The notes beneath the pieces are model-generated. The model ran no database searches. It saw only the letters and a list, made by a program, of their open reading frames with translations, and was not told the DNA's origin. From a virus: a stretch of DNA of 45,777 nt. A program made the translations under genes and the position numbers. Within the stretch, counting starts at the first letter, position 1. Every line of letters begins with the position of its first letter. The DNA lies in the IMG/VR virus record IMGVR_UViG_3300043775_003039, positions 1 to 45,777 of that record. The stretch is one strand, 5' to 3'. Below, one piece after another: positions 36,501 through 43,431 of this stretch.

Positions 36501-36674
36501 TTGTGCCTTAAAAACATTAGTCTCTGCAGAATAATTGAGTAGAAATGTACCCGTTAGATTCTTGGTGGCAGTTACTGTTGATACTGCTGCTACATCAATA
36601 AGATTAGTGTCTAGCGCTGGTTCACCAAGAGCCGCACTATTTACCGTGAGAGTAGCTAGATTACAAATAGGCAT
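24582..36674 (-). CDS. Giant RCC1-repeat and LamG-like virion protein, 4,030 aa
   Basis: This is the largest protein of the window. Residues 1 to about 480 are Ser/Thr/Ala-rich beta sequence with a few Cys. RCC1-like motifs (CWGxNxxGQ with an H-T/I-A/V-A-I/L half-repeat) occur around 1055-1320, 1915-2000 and most densely 2480-2970, where WG motifs recur about every 40 residues. Residues about 3470-3750 look like a LamG/ConA-type domain and include EGYLAHKF and LPNNHPYK, common in aquatic phage and bacterial surface proteins. The last 250 residues are Ser/Leu-rich repeats. RCC1 repeats usually form beta-propellers that bind proteins or sugars. It starts one base after the 2,109-aa gene ends, so the two are likely co-translated. 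A tail or fibre adhesin is the likely role; other functions are not excluded. Confidence 0.75.
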   Translation of the reverse strand: MPICNLATLTVNSAALGEPALDTNLIDVAAVSTVTATKNLTGTFLLNYSAETNVFKAQVQSAVLNIYLNKSTGVGVVGISKVEITRPTPFVEYNLDVITSLKSLVNSCISNTTIRNASSFTLATKGLSSGSSTAALDVSANLITGGQLNGTVLNSSSTVFAIPTNKLAFQIDLTDAAAVASTGGTALELNAFNLLGAPSIQVAGAVSAANLFASLIANITCRSLVNAISQANFESRVIVDKTPNITSASAVLPVGSLLTIFRAVSGSTFTISAVQNLQGSFSSQVFEKACAGSATAAFNTQASLLNITLRSTVVNCNSIVSQIPVGKFIVGKAALLETYVVTSANTVSSASLKGYFALKAIVAGTLDANSTAIKTGIALSNIVCASSTSVGTAKFGIIAPNNVPIVRAISDQPSSSRPLLGQTVYFGQTQSLLIPIASSGIAGLNGIFAIGYPTIKPAIANAQLGTTATISGPISLSAPVVQCASAISSLNTSLLVLGAVDYPDQVQEYVRYPLPTATSAASPVDDDGSPVPYSHSIFGSTLIRLTPTGSSTTAVGLRLKATQIGLPTQYSFPPDYNSTLVLLRTSILDTSSTQRAIFGNQAVGPNVSRVATYSSLPRSYVSSVASMGAGGTTTLASAQTEVTGTYSAPTTPVLFFGSALLRHNYNQSASISKPSSLVSDYYYPQSNSRKLAKARVETTVGNYSEGLSPIYSSSAFRLLSPSEYGLYSQGGQSFQINAAVLAQDGTTSSSANIHGSDSMISFLPIKQGARYSYSRYRPSTVPGTSIVGAASFLGGPPSSNPLEFTVELVANGFPLDSSSIYSPDADCVLRLLIAPYTDSGLQSFVYVDVPVLGISVNNPSRVVIDSSYRWFVEQCLLGGAYADTHTVRVLKDFYTAPNSAPSLTTRAVLAVTRPVVDISGDQGESNQNLLSFANDRNLLLGEFSVAISRPSTVFDTALKVNVEAAPNTALEVYDSASIPASKVSSFDPNSLHLFIKSDGSLGCRRVLTAYNGPEVSTDPNPILPIAVREFITNGGLFSQVKVGESIIALLSSGASSRKLFLWGYNTYGQLDVPAAVDASFLTQGYISNVKEFDFNSGHIAVILDNGQLHSWGCTQSTVWQAGATSPISHMAIGENFSVAIVDRYNSASPSTPIKVIEQYGNSPSIASVPVGVTAATPTVVWTEGLAGQTVYAGKILACGKNHAVLLKSDNTVVCWGNNTYGQCTVPVGLSGVIGIDAGDDHTIAIKNDGTIVCWGRNHLGQATVPAGLQAKSIAAGGNFSIAVRNGFATDVSGTVGSVVDDEIEDTVACWGDNTQGQCTPPVCEGASYNPSVHKYRMRFWGVKCGWDHAIGIRKDDVPSRWFQHAELNRLTNRYAIKLPFKHSGGTTIFPCLRYLAIEDSDPPVPNVYFARSSTGETYVLNETAAGSGVYASASVTVSGTKYRIVWNVSAATVTVESSPTSPTNWTTVEFNKDTYDPYQVLTSSPFYNISRQFYIGWDALSGTPAWRAVVDEVTGFISYATATTTGEYLGVDYATADAISVGLNRLFVGWGNPIAWAESLDSNSYTQYYPGTENLSASVGPDINPTPVKDSSAFNLNSIYSYVGYGKQLGIDLIEAGTNPLGSSYLTRAGEASLQNDIYIGPRVLQIVEPQNALSITTSAGSYVYYLGSNTVFLSVSGTPRYFNRPTPVGAASIRTYASPESGDGTTNPANLDSQMQGFNNRAVYVEAFTYALPAGYSIVANGSGSLPAGTPNSDTGYHLIFTGTVGGSSRTLVMTGAWAGIDSGTGNLSISLPFDITYSSGGILIDSSWLAALGITIKKTRVVKQQLSYGAATYQAYPGKHLTSYISTQEVLGITTWSASVRGLSISNSSQQITGGVKGYRSAFAISPLQYFAGFRSAVLTSRSRMNIGGKNPVTLSSYGDNKVGQLELRLTGPFSITPSEMNNYATNFSTNWLMNFGQTQIGHTETPALTYGFSKVVCGQFHTLAIDEDGYVHARGLNNAINPPKIKGITWDPFSFRASGCGLDSPADLTGYFSNLPGTDPASAALCATFNCNRAPAAAPVGSTSSMDLVGGTMFQYPNVPTTWQDSYNNTDCLGAYATDGVLFFDKAGFNDSDIVLISQKAGPAGNQGFVIGLEQIPGQSKLYISERPGAPKIYSEAFDPNPSLIYLSFPASRGTGMLPMRIRAKINGTYIKWPGDQYESPDVFAISYRRFMNCFGDETTVDPANNSTVLTERKPATAPTKMIAGDSFFLGLYNNEAEPRDRQCGSIMTAPTGPDFYPSGGNLGYQDGVQGEAFPALDFAGPKNYFISLVSRTYSQISGSVPAAGVYSGATATTLRYDGDANPNFKIYIGDEYAIPTEALDYSDETPNPGGRWPKVVFPNEPEWVSDLAHLPTEVYGFRSLGNSYTSEQFQFKAEDPTSNVLIYPAYPVVSVADELSRYITYDVASRRLLPQSYEPGAVVTSPSSVALGQKCAYAVKSNNTIFSWGQNYNSQRADAADISITCQKVVSAIEGSIVLKSDSRATVVGFNGGNLPAPIRSVPNFDFTDVAIAEYTAAGIKQTDGTVVCWGADYDGLLTPPSDLGVCTKVVGGKRHFAALTTNGKVVCWGDNGSGQLNVPVNAQSNVVKIVAGAYHTVALKSNGAVVCWGDNGHGQTTNPVGLGTGCLDIAAGYYHTVAIKSDNTLASWGADWYGTLVTSTPAGSYIKLGTGWSSYYAVAVRTTGTGGTMVSWGDTGAPYYTAVPDANTRRTVSFNPTTITQVGPYKHVVVAAPTQAEFTAAYNAIPASIRAKTTSRYYSSSQLTGLEHAIAVAAGSNSYYAIKAATYNATQGTLVAWGSAGSDGALTVPTGSTFTSVSSRNRHAAALRADGTVACWGSNTQGQAVSPAGTYSMVACGDTFTVAINASTNKLLAWGSISTIPAPYFDIQFSTVSAGKAHIVGRASSSYSQFVPGGTFAVNAGDILAFGDNSKGQCNVPGFSYSGENKGFNCPAVAGGEFTAYAMTSTGFEITSYVGGTGSTDQRVVAFVDNSLSEKTPDDPSYRTNYSDRLEGYIIHRAGALCPAILPLDHPYAINAPISEIYPNREPVVEAVQALLGFGVRQGTISNATNVPTAFRRGGSRKAKLVAAGRYQYHFQRSTRFPYGAGYSVIVSTDDEVIVFGGDLVPASCNALLYSPPAEALAIRNVASSGLIFGDVVSQLDTYRGQIYALKSTGDLVQWGYDDVSTSLNPEFYKVNTAQKQYFSLPDESLQDVLPRLQQFDYSNIALSYISGIPGVTDSWSVDVYLDRYFDGQKTTIRRFSAVGQSSLYSINDPVHFAETFLALDTWPGAATFLDSQYVLSIVPRGVSCTVNSASLFALNLDSKIGIQRVFRDGSNMGSDLSQPADFVIAAKNGTGFESTILNSYGSVRVTSASDNASAITLSSSNDFISPSFIRNTYGGSAKLEYVGSDLRSARTGGRVANPGPVTPANLGVRAWFKYESLSSTVGQAISSWSNSITTESITLAEGVPAAQPNVATFNTSFRGAQFDNSTADKLYAPASVAESSFTYFLVYQKPANAADIHAAIGKYALPGAGNPKVQGIGFGLGRPVLFMGSTYDTAATAVNTNPGVLCGYYGGLADRGLRVNGTPVTTWNVQNATTYMPATGIGVGYHLGGGIAGTTGTTTVNLHDTNDTYAEVVVVEGRLSDEDIQIVEGYLAHKFNLQANLPNNHPYKAAPASYDTLSSIYSLDLLDDPFLTLDSNRLTANNGRAETWLGMFELGLKHNSKRTTATGSIEVNHAPILAEFGFTVGVTTNALTLPIAATSLVAAADLSPNSTTKIMPTKAIAAICNVASVSLPKQRALPAAPLTPALTTGSVFCKVNMGLRGSASSKLGLFAPADCDPVYGCLGVSDLPPDLTVLSPGTVPLPINCISRLSASLGAYITIKFALIECKLAVTGSLSPTISLSGQASAVSRVNTPTLRTVNTFLGVSNILTVSKTEVCIPAFIIKPPSAPKITYSRPGLIVQVFPEVGGIADGEINPGPNIEIGRR

Positions 36675-36675
36675 T

Positions 36676-39600
36676 TTAAGAACAGTTCGTTGAGTGTAGA
36701 CTTACTCGAACATTCAAGTTTTTATTTGCGGACATTGAGCAATTTGCACCGCAAGCTATGGCAGGAGCCCTTAGGACTTTATTGTACAAGATAGCTGAGT
36801 TTGTTAAAAGCCCACCTCGAACATTGGTGTTTGTTACTGTTAAAGCTCTTCTAAAGTTAGCTTTATCTGCAGGTATTGCGGTTGTAGTTAACGCTGAAGC
36901 AGCCCCTGCCACTAAGCTGTATTGACTTCCGGTGGATATAAACGCACCTGTTGGCAGCACCTGCAGACTGGGATTCAGCGTTCCTATCTGATCCTTAATA
37001 CCTAAAAATGGTCTATGGGGAAGAGTGGTAAATACGCTAAAGAAGTTGGCAGTGACTCTCTCTTTGAGTATTGCTTTGCGCAATAGAGTAAAGTCAAAGG
37101 GGGTATAGTAATCCTCTAAAGTTTGAGCTGCAGCAGTTTCTCTGTTTCCGGCAGGGCCGTACTTCTTTGTACCACATATAAACTTGGAGTCAGCTAGAAA
37201 GCCGACAGGGTGTTTTCGACTTAATAATAATGAATCTATTTCGCATGGGCAGTTTAGTAGCCAGCGAGATTTAATATTAGGACCATTATAGACGTCGTCA
37301 TATTCATTAAAAGCTGATATATCTGCTCCAAATGAAGGCCCTTGTCCTGGAAGTTCGTTCCATACTCCGGACTTGTTTGGACCATATAGAACATATGGCA
37401 ATTCTCCGTCGTCTACTTCCACCTCAAGCGTTATGTTTACACTGCAGTTTGCATAACTGCTAGCACTAGTATAGTCTTTAATGTTAACATTTATTGTAGG
37501 CTCATTGAATGGAAGCACGACTTCAGGCGTAGTAGGGCTAGTTAAATTCCAAAAATTAGCAGTTACTACATTGCTTGTATCTACGCTGACTGGGTAGTAG
37601 CAGCCTTGTTTGGATAGCGCAGGAACTGCAGCGGCAGTGTCTATAGGCCGTAGGAAATAAGGCGAAGTACCAGAATAGGCAGCAGTGACAGTGGGATTTA
37701 TGCCCTGCTCATCGTATACGTCAACGGTGCCATACGTATAACCGACTGTCGGATGGAATCTATCAGAAAATCTATAAGTGGCAGCTGTGGTTGAAGCTTG
37801 TAGAAAAGAGTCTGCTGCTGCCGTATCTAGGTTTGCTTTAAGTTTGCTAAATACAGTCCAGGTGTTGTTCTTGTACGGTATCGTCACTTCCCAGGAGGAC
37901 AGAGGCAGATTTACCGTGCCCGAGGACGTGACAACAGATATGCGCACGTCCAAGCCTCTAATTTGTTTTGAATAAGCAGAAGCAGGAATAGTAATAGGAA
38001 TAGTTTGAGTGCTGTAGCCGGATCCAGAATCCAGAAGACTCAAAGCAACGTTACCACTACTGGCTTCGACTATACGAATGGGATTAGTGACAAGAGTGTA
38101 GGACTCGCCACAGTAGACTTTAGCGTCAGGGGCAAACAATCTCGGGACCAATGGCGCTATGGAGCCGTCTGTAAGAATGCGTTCGGCACCTGCCGTCTGG
38201 CCCTCACAGCCGTAGCCTACTATTCCCAGCTTGCATACTTTGCGCTGACCGAAGTGTATGTTGCCAACGGCATCTACCTTGAAGTGCGTATTAAACGCAG
38301 TAATATTAGCTAGATGAGCACCTGCGCTAATCTGGCTCCAGCTCGGACAGCTAGATCTGAATAGCACCGCACTATGCATGCTGCCTGCTGCGTAGTCTAT
38401 AACGTAATCAGTATACGTCTGTCGAGTGTAGCCAAGAGGAGAGTGGTATTCCAGCAAGGAGTTAAGAGACTCAAAGTTTACTGCCTCCTCTGCCGCAGTT
38501 GCACAACATCTAACAGCCAGGCTGGATTGTGCGGAAGAGCTTACAAATGGGCGAAAGGCTGCAGCCGGAATAGCCGCAACTTGGTTTCCGTTGAGTAGAT
38601 CTCTAGCTCCTAGTGCAGGATTGGTAAAGGTACTAGGATACAGCTGAGGCTGGAATCCCAACAGAGATTGCATGGCCTCTACGGCATGGTGTCCAGGGGG
38701 TCCAAATATTGCACCAGACACTGTTCCACCAGTACTACCTATAGAGGTAGTTAGACTAGGAGGAGTGAAGCTTCTGTCGTAGGTGCTATTTACATTCCAG
38801 CGATAATGTCCGTAATAATTCTCCCAGGCATCAGTATTAACTGCCAATCCCTGCACCGATCCCCCTGCATAGGTTGCATCGTAGCGAGAGACTGCATGAG
38901 TATCGAGGAAGCCAAGACCAAATACGCTGTCTGTACCTGATCCAATGCCGTAAATGGTGGTACCTGGAGGCGCTAGAGATACCAGCGTGGTTCCGTATTC
39001 ACGTCCATCTCCTGCTCCCCAGGAAATTAATGTCGGCCTAGAGTAGCGAGAACCTTCATTTGTAATCAGCCCAGGGGCAACTAATGCCGTAGGAACAACA
39101 CCAGTGAATAATTGTGTTCCAAGCTCGCTAACGATCTTAGGAGCTCTTGCAATAGTCCCCAAGCCTACTGCTACAGGCCAATCTCCATCGGTCACGGCCA
39201 TTATGTGAGCCTTACCTACTTTAAAGCTCTGTAGTGGCACGCTGGGCAACAAAGACAGATCGATAGGAGCCTGGTAGTTGTCGCTAAACCAGCTACCCAG
39301 CCAAGCTACAGGCCTATTGTCCATATTAACAATGGCCACAGTGAGATTGGCGCTTGCCAATGCAGTAGTCGGCAGTATGTACTCTATGGTGCGATCTGTA
39401 GAGTCTCCACTAAGCCTACCCACTACTCCGTTAGCAATACGCTTTATTGGACCAAAGTGAAAGGACCTTGTCTTCATTGGCATAGCCGTAGAGCCAGGCC
39501 ATAAGTACTCTTGTCCTACTCCCGTAGTGTCTTGTCTATTTCTGCGTGCTACCAAATTTCCAGAATAAGGACTGTTGGCTTCAAACCTTCCGTGAAGTTG

Positions 39601-42600
39601 ATATGGCGCAAGTAAACTCGTTCTATATACGTCGTTGCCTGTAAAAAATACAGAGGCTTCATAGTCGTAAGTAGCGCCAGACCCGAGAGTCTCTGTACTC
39701 GTATCTGCAGGAGTTACCTTTTCTGGGCTTCTAGAAAACGTATTTAAGAACCCTATGTATACAGAGAAATCTCCGCAACAGGCCATATCTTTGACCTTAA
39801 AGCGGCTTATAGTTACCGGGCAGTCAGTAAAAAAGTTTGGACTTCCTTGTGTGGTAGCATTGTTGCCAACAACACCTACTGATGGCGAGGAGGCTATTGA
39901 ACTATTTGGAGAAGGTGAGCCTACTAAATTCGATGTGCCGACATAAACTCCAAAATTAGTGCCAATTGAACGATTTAGAATCTCAAAATATCTTGGAGTT
40001 GCAGTTGTTATCTGCGCGGTGGCCCCCATACCAGAAAGGGTACCTGCAGGATTGTTTGCCGGATCTGTATTGTAGCCGGTAGTTCCACCGCTTACTGGCT
40101 GATATCTACTGCCAAGTATTCCAGTACACCCAGTCCCCTGTGTTTGAAAGTACCGGGGGCTAAATGCGCAACCCCAGGAAACTACTCTGCCGTGAAGGTA
40201 TACCTTGTCGTCTATTAAAAATTGATCTGTTGTGGTGCCTCTTGATACGGAAAAAACTATTCCGTGTGTCGAGAAAGGCCCGCACACTACCTTTTTAAAC
40301 TGTAGATCCTGAAAATACCTGGACTTATAAGGTGAGTTGACTGAACCCGAAAATCTGAATAATTGCGGAGCTGTTTCAACAATAGTATTAGTAGAAAGTG
40401 GAGCTCTGTACTGGCTTAAGCCCTGGCAAAAATGCGGATAAGTATCGGCGCCGTATAGAACGTCATTGTTGGTGTAGCTGGTACCCCAAACTACAGCACT
40501 GCCTAAAGCAGGCACAAAGCCATTTTGAACAGAGGTCCTCTGGTTTGTGGCTCCACGACCTGCGCCTATGCACTGAATTTTAAGCTGTTGATCTATGATT
40601 GCGGTATGAAATGCACCTGCAGCGATCATGCCCTTCATTCTGGTTGCGCCAGTAGGTTCCGCTACTGAAAATCCAGCCGCTGTCTTTTGACCTATGTTTA
40701 CGGTGCCTCCAGTAGTCACCTGCTTAGATATAGTGGTAACGCTCGTATATACGGAAAACGTAGTATAGCTTTCTGAGCTCTGAGAGCTAGTTCCCGGAGG
40801 ATCTTTTGCGGGAGTAGCCAAGTGGGCAAAGCCAGTTGTAGCATCCCCAGAAGCGTACAGTAAACTTTGACCAAAGTGAACTGACTTGTACTGTGCTGGC
40901 ACAGCTGGAGGAATTACATCTCCGGCAGTTTGAACTCTACCGGTGGTGCTTACCCATGGTCCTCCTGCACCCCATACGTATACAACCCCTGCTTTAGATC
41001 TAGCCACCGTATGGAATGCTCCAGCGGAAACTTCCATAATAGGATCGGTGGCAGCAGTTGTTCTTACAGTCCCTGTGCTGTCCAACAAGCTAATTTCGTC
41101 AGGCACTTCACATTGATAGTAAAGATTATTGCCCCAAGCGTACACCCAACCTTGATTAGTAACTACGACAACATGGCCTGGTAGATTGGAATAATTGATA
41201 TGGTTTCCGTATCGGCTAGACCACGAATGTGGATATCTGTAGCTATAGATATCTGTGTCGGCATCATTGGTTGGGTTAAACCTTCTAGCCTGGAGTTCAG
41301 CTACTTCATCCGAGTACACACCGTGGTGTATATAGCTCCAACCGGACTGCGGTAATACTGGCGGCGAGTTAGATACCGCCACGTCTGAAATTGTTACGTT
41401 TACATCGCGCATTGGGTCAGGCAGTATCAACTGACCCCATCTATTGCTGCCCCAGACTACAACCTTTCCTCCAGTAACTATGGCGCCGTTGAAAGTACCT
41501 AGGGCCATAACGTGCCCTCCACCTCCATGTAAAATCTGATCGCTTACAAAGGCAGTTTTTACACTGGCGGTAGAGGTATTGTATAGCGATGACGAAGTAG
41601 TGGAAGTACGAGGGTCTACTCCCAGCAACATGTTAGAGGCAGGAATAAAGTCTGCACTCCTGGGAGGAGCATGCATTATCTTGTTTATGACCTGAGATTC
41701 GCCCGATTGTATTGTCGGATCTGCGTGGGCTGTGAACATAAACTCGAGATGCTTTGTGTCTTTATTTAAAAACACATAGCCGTACTGCATTGCCTTTACG
41801 TCTTCGTATCGGCTGGATCTTAATCCCTGTGGATATGCTGCGCTCCAAAAAGCATTACTTGCCGTAACTACAGATTGGTCAGTCTTTACGCTAGTCCAGT
41901 TGCTATTAAAAAACAAAGACGGCTTACATGCCGCATTATCTTTAAGGGGGGAGCCATAGGCAAGATACGAGTGAAAGAAATATGTCGGCCAGTCTGTACC
42001 GGGAGCTACATTGGCTGCGCTTCCAAACATACCTATGAAGGCCGTGTAGTTACCTTTAGTACCTACAAAAGAAAACTCGCCATAGCTGTCCGTCTGAGTA
42101 GATAGAGCTGCAAACGATCTAACGTAATTAGGCGTTGTCTGAGTGCCAAATGCAGAAGCAGACATAGCTCCGGTAGTGGCATTAAATCCACCTAAAGTTG
42201 GAGCGTTGGTAGAGGCCTGCAACATGGCCAAAGATCTTCTGTGTCTCTCAAGGTAGTTACCCCCAAACTCATCAAGATCAGATACCTGATTACCGACTAT
42301 TGTCGGATACTTGACTACAACGGGTGTATAGTATGGGAGTTTGCTTGAACTAACATCAGCCAATAAGTACGCATAGCCGCTGCCTGCGCTTGGTATACTG
42401 ATCCCAGAGGCGCTGAAACTTACAGGCACACTCCCAACTACAGAAGATGTCCAAAGGGCATTTAGGCGTTCGGACAGTTGCGCAGAACCAAAGTTATAAG
42501 TAAATCCGTCCTTTTTAAAAACGTAATTTAAAGGATCGTTTGGATTATTGGCAGTCCCGCCAATATTGAGGGCAAACACAGGCGATACGTTTGAGGTCGA

Positions 42601-43005
42601 GAGCTCTGCAGGCAAGCCATTTAAAGAGATACTATTAAGAACAACGCCGTCTACATAATATGGTTTTAAGATGGGGTTAGGTGTTGCAAAGCCCTCTATA
42701 TACGTACCGCCTACAACCTTTACGTTTCTATTTCTGGCCTCAACGCGTACTCTGTTGCCAGCACTAGGAATACTGTCGTGTAGAAACTCTCTTATGACCA
42801 GATGGTTTGGTCCGGCATATACAGAATCTACAGTGACTGCGGAGTTTCCTCTCACAGAACTCTTCGCTGCGATGAGGCATGGAAAAACTCCAGGACAGGG
42901 CTGAATCTGCCCAAGAGGTCCTCCTGAGGTAGAATCAATAGATCCCTGAGATGTTATGCCGGACGAAGAGTAGTCTCGGTTTACGCCTAGATAGACCGTA
43001 GGCAT
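36676..43005 (-). CDS. Giant RCC1-repeat virion protein, 2,109 aa
   Basis: A second giant protein, related in parts to its larger neighbour. RCC1-like elements appear as VVVWGSNRWGQLILP (about 512), VYAWGNNLYYQCEVP (about 622), VYVWGAGGPW (about 675), AVVWGTSYTNN (about 835), VVSWGCAFSPRYF (about 945), LISWGAGDGREYG (about 1325) and GIVGYGCEGQ (about 1600). A GHHAVEAMQSLLGFQP segment parallels PVVEAVQALLGFGV in the 4,030-aa protein. The N terminus (MPTVYLGVNRDYSSSGITSQ) and the rest are beta-rich; no transmembrane region or enzyme motif is seen. The ribosome site AAGGTG overlaps the stop of the 69-aa gene. It is probably a tail or fibre component that works with the larger protein. Confidence 0.7.
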   Translation of the reverse strand: MPTVYLGVNRDYSSSGITSQGSIDSTSGGPLGQIQPCPGVFPCLIAAKSSVRGNSAVTVDSVYAGPNHLVIREFLHDSIPSAGNRVRVEARNRNVKVVGGTYIEGFATPNPILKPYYVDGVVLNSISLNGLPAELSTSNVSPVFALNIGGTANNPNDPLNYVFKKDGFTYNFGSAQLSERLNALWTSSVVGSVPVSFSASGISIPSAGSGYAYLLADVSSSKLPYYTPVVVKYPTIVGNQVSDLDEFGGNYLERHRRSLAMLQASTNAPTLGGFNATTGAMSASAFGTQTTPNYVRSFAALSTQTDSYGEFSFVGTKGNYTAFIGMFGSAANVAPGTDWPTYFFHSYLAYGSPLKDNAACKPSLFFNSNWTSVKTDQSVVTASNAFWSAAYPQGLRSSRYEDVKAMQYGYVFLNKDTKHLEFMFTAHADPTIQSGESQVINKIMHAPPRSADFIPASNMLLGVDPRTSTTSSSLYNTSTASVKTAFVSDQILHGGGGHVMALGTFNGAIVTGGKVVVWGSNRWGQLILPDPMRDVNVTISDVAVSNSPPVLPQSGWSYIHHGVYSDEVAELQARRFNPTNDADTDIYSYRYPHSWSSRYGNHINYSNLPGHVVVVTNQGWVYAWGNNLYYQCEVPDEISLLDSTGTVRTTAATDPIMEVSAGAFHTVARSKAGVVYVWGAGGPWVSTTGRVQTAGDVIPPAVPAQYKSVHFGQSLLYASGDATTGFAHLATPAKDPPGTSSQSSESYTTFSVYTSVTTISKQVTTGGTVNIGQKTAAGFSVAEPTGATRMKGMIAAGAFHTAIIDQQLKIQCIGAGRGATNQRTSVQNGFVPALGSAVVWGTSYTNNDVLYGADTYPHFCQGLSQYRAPLSTNTIVETAPQLFRFSGSVNSPYKSRYFQDLQFKKVVCGPFSTHGIVFSVSRGTTTDQFLIDDKVYLHGRVVSWGCAFSPRYFQTQGTGCTGILGSRYQPVSGGTTGYNTDPANNPAGTLSGMGATAQITTATPRYFEILNRSIGTNFGVYVGTSNLVGSPSPNSSIASSPSVGVVGNNATTQGSPNFFTDCPVTISRFKVKDMACCGDFSVYIGFLNTFSRSPEKVTPADTSTETLGSGATYDYEASVFFTGNDVYRTSLLAPYQLHGRFEANSPYSGNLVARRNRQDTTGVGQEYLWPGSTAMPMKTRSFHFGPIKRIANGVVGRLSGDSTDRTIEYILPTTALASANLTVAIVNMDNRPVAWLGSWFSDNYQAPIDLSLLPSVPLQSFKVGKAHIMAVTDGDWPVAVGLGTIARAPKIVSELGTQLFTGVVPTALVAPGLITNEGSRYSRPTLISWGAGDGREYGTTLVSLAPPGTTIYGIGSGTDSVFGLGFLDTHAVSRYDATYAGGSVQGLAVNTDAWENYYGHYRWNVNSTYDRSFTPPSLTTSIGSTGGTVSGAIFGPPGHHAVEAMQSLLGFQPQLYPSTFTNPALGARDLLNGNQVAAIPAAAFRPFVSSSAQSSLAVRCCATAAEEAVNFESLNSLLEYHSPLGYTRQTYTDYVIDYAAGSMHSAVLFRSSCPSWSQISAGAHLANITAFNTHFKVDAVGNIHFGQRKVCKLGIVGYGCEGQTAGAERILTDGSIAPLVPRLFAPDAKVYCGESYTLVTNPIRIVEASSGNVALSLLDSGSGYSTQTIPITIPASAYSKQIRGLDVRISVVTSSGTVNLPLSSWEVTIPYKNNTWTVFSKLKANLDTAAADSFLQASTTAATYRFSDRFHPTVGYTYGTVDVYDEQGINPTVTAAYSGTSPYFLRPIDTAAAVPALSKQGCYYPVSVDTSNVVTANFWNLTSPTTPEVVLPFNEPTINVNIKDYTSASSYANCSVNITLEVEVDDGELPYVLYGPNKSGVWNELPGQGPSFGADISAFNEYDDVYNGPNIKSRWLLNCPCEIDSLLLSRKHPVGFLADSKFICGTKKYGPAGNRETAAAQTLEDYYTPFDFTLLRKAILKERVTANFFSVFTTLPHRPFLGIKDQIGTLNPSLQVLPTGAFISTGSQYSLVAGAASALTTTAIPADKANFRRALTVTNTNVRGGLLTNSAILYNKVLRAPAIACGANCSMSANKNLNVRVSLHSTNCS

Positions 43006-43016
43006 TTAAACACACC

Positions 43017-43226
43017 TTAGAATGCGGTAGGTACTGTCTTACCAGCGTTTTTATCGAGAGGTTGAGCAGCAGGCTCCTCAACAACAATAGGGGCTTCTAC
43101 AGCAGGTTCAGGTAGATGAGCAGCCTCAGGCTCAACTGAGGCAGACTCAACAACTTCTACAACGTGCTCAGGAGTAGGCTCTGGAGCTGTATCTTCATTC
43201 ATGTTGTTTCTCTTTTTCTTAGCCAT
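43017..43226 (-). CDS. Small acidic protein with basic N terminus, 69 aa
   Basis: The sequence starts MAKKKRNNMNED and continues with a Glu/Pro/Val/Ala-rich stretch (PEPTPEHVVEVVESASVEPE), ending with KNAGKTVPTAF. It is probably unstructured, with no recognised domain. It lies 11 bases before the 2,109-aa gene, whose ribosome site overlaps this gene's stop, so the two are coupled. A strong hairpin lies directly upstream. The ribosome site is weak (AGAAAG). It may be a small accessory or chaperone-like peptide for the giant fibre; no function can be assigned. Confidence 0.5.
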   Translation of the reverse strand: MAKKKRNNMNEDTAPEPTPEHVVEVVESASVEPEAAHLPEPAVEAPIVVEEPAAQPLDKNAGKTVPTAF

Positions 43227-43244
43227 ATAGGGCTTTCTAAAAGT

Positions 43245-43272
43245 ATAGGGCCGTCTCTTCAGACGGCCCTAT
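43245..43272 (-). other. 12-bp hairpin with TATAAT at its outer edge
   Basis: The stem ATAGGGCCGTCT pairs with AGACGGCCCTAT around a GAAG loop on the minus strand, followed by ACTTTTAG, a short T run. A TATAAT lies at 43271-43276, overlapping the outer stem by two bases, with no clear -35. It could terminate the small membrane genes or form the 5' end of a new transcript. Confidence 0.6.
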
Positions 43273-43300
43273 TATAGCTGGAATTTCCAGAACTCTCTAG

Positions 43301-43429
43301 TTACTTCTTATTCCAGGGAAGCTTGGGTGCAACCCAGTCCCAAAGAGGCTTGCCGATCAGTGCGCCGGCTACGAAAACCATTGCGGTGTAGAAAACGGTG
43401 CCGAGAAACGAAGAGAAAAATAGTTCCAT
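43301..43429 (-). CDS. Small membrane protein, 42 aa
   Basis: This short gene runs from ATG at 43429 to TAA at 43301 and starts MELFFSSFLGTVFYTAMVFV. Residues about 4-28 form one hydrophobic transmembrane helix, followed by KPLWDWVAPKLPWNKK with basic residues at the end. An AGGAAG ribosome site lies eight bases before the ATG. It begins two bases after the stop of the 135-aa coiled-coil membrane protein. Single-helix membrane proteins of this size include small holins and lysis regulators, but no motif proves that. It could also be a virion membrane peptide. Confidence 0.6.
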   Translation of the reverse strand: MELFFSSFLGTVFYTAMVFVAGALIGKPLWDWVAPKLPWNKK

Positions 43430-43431
43430 AT

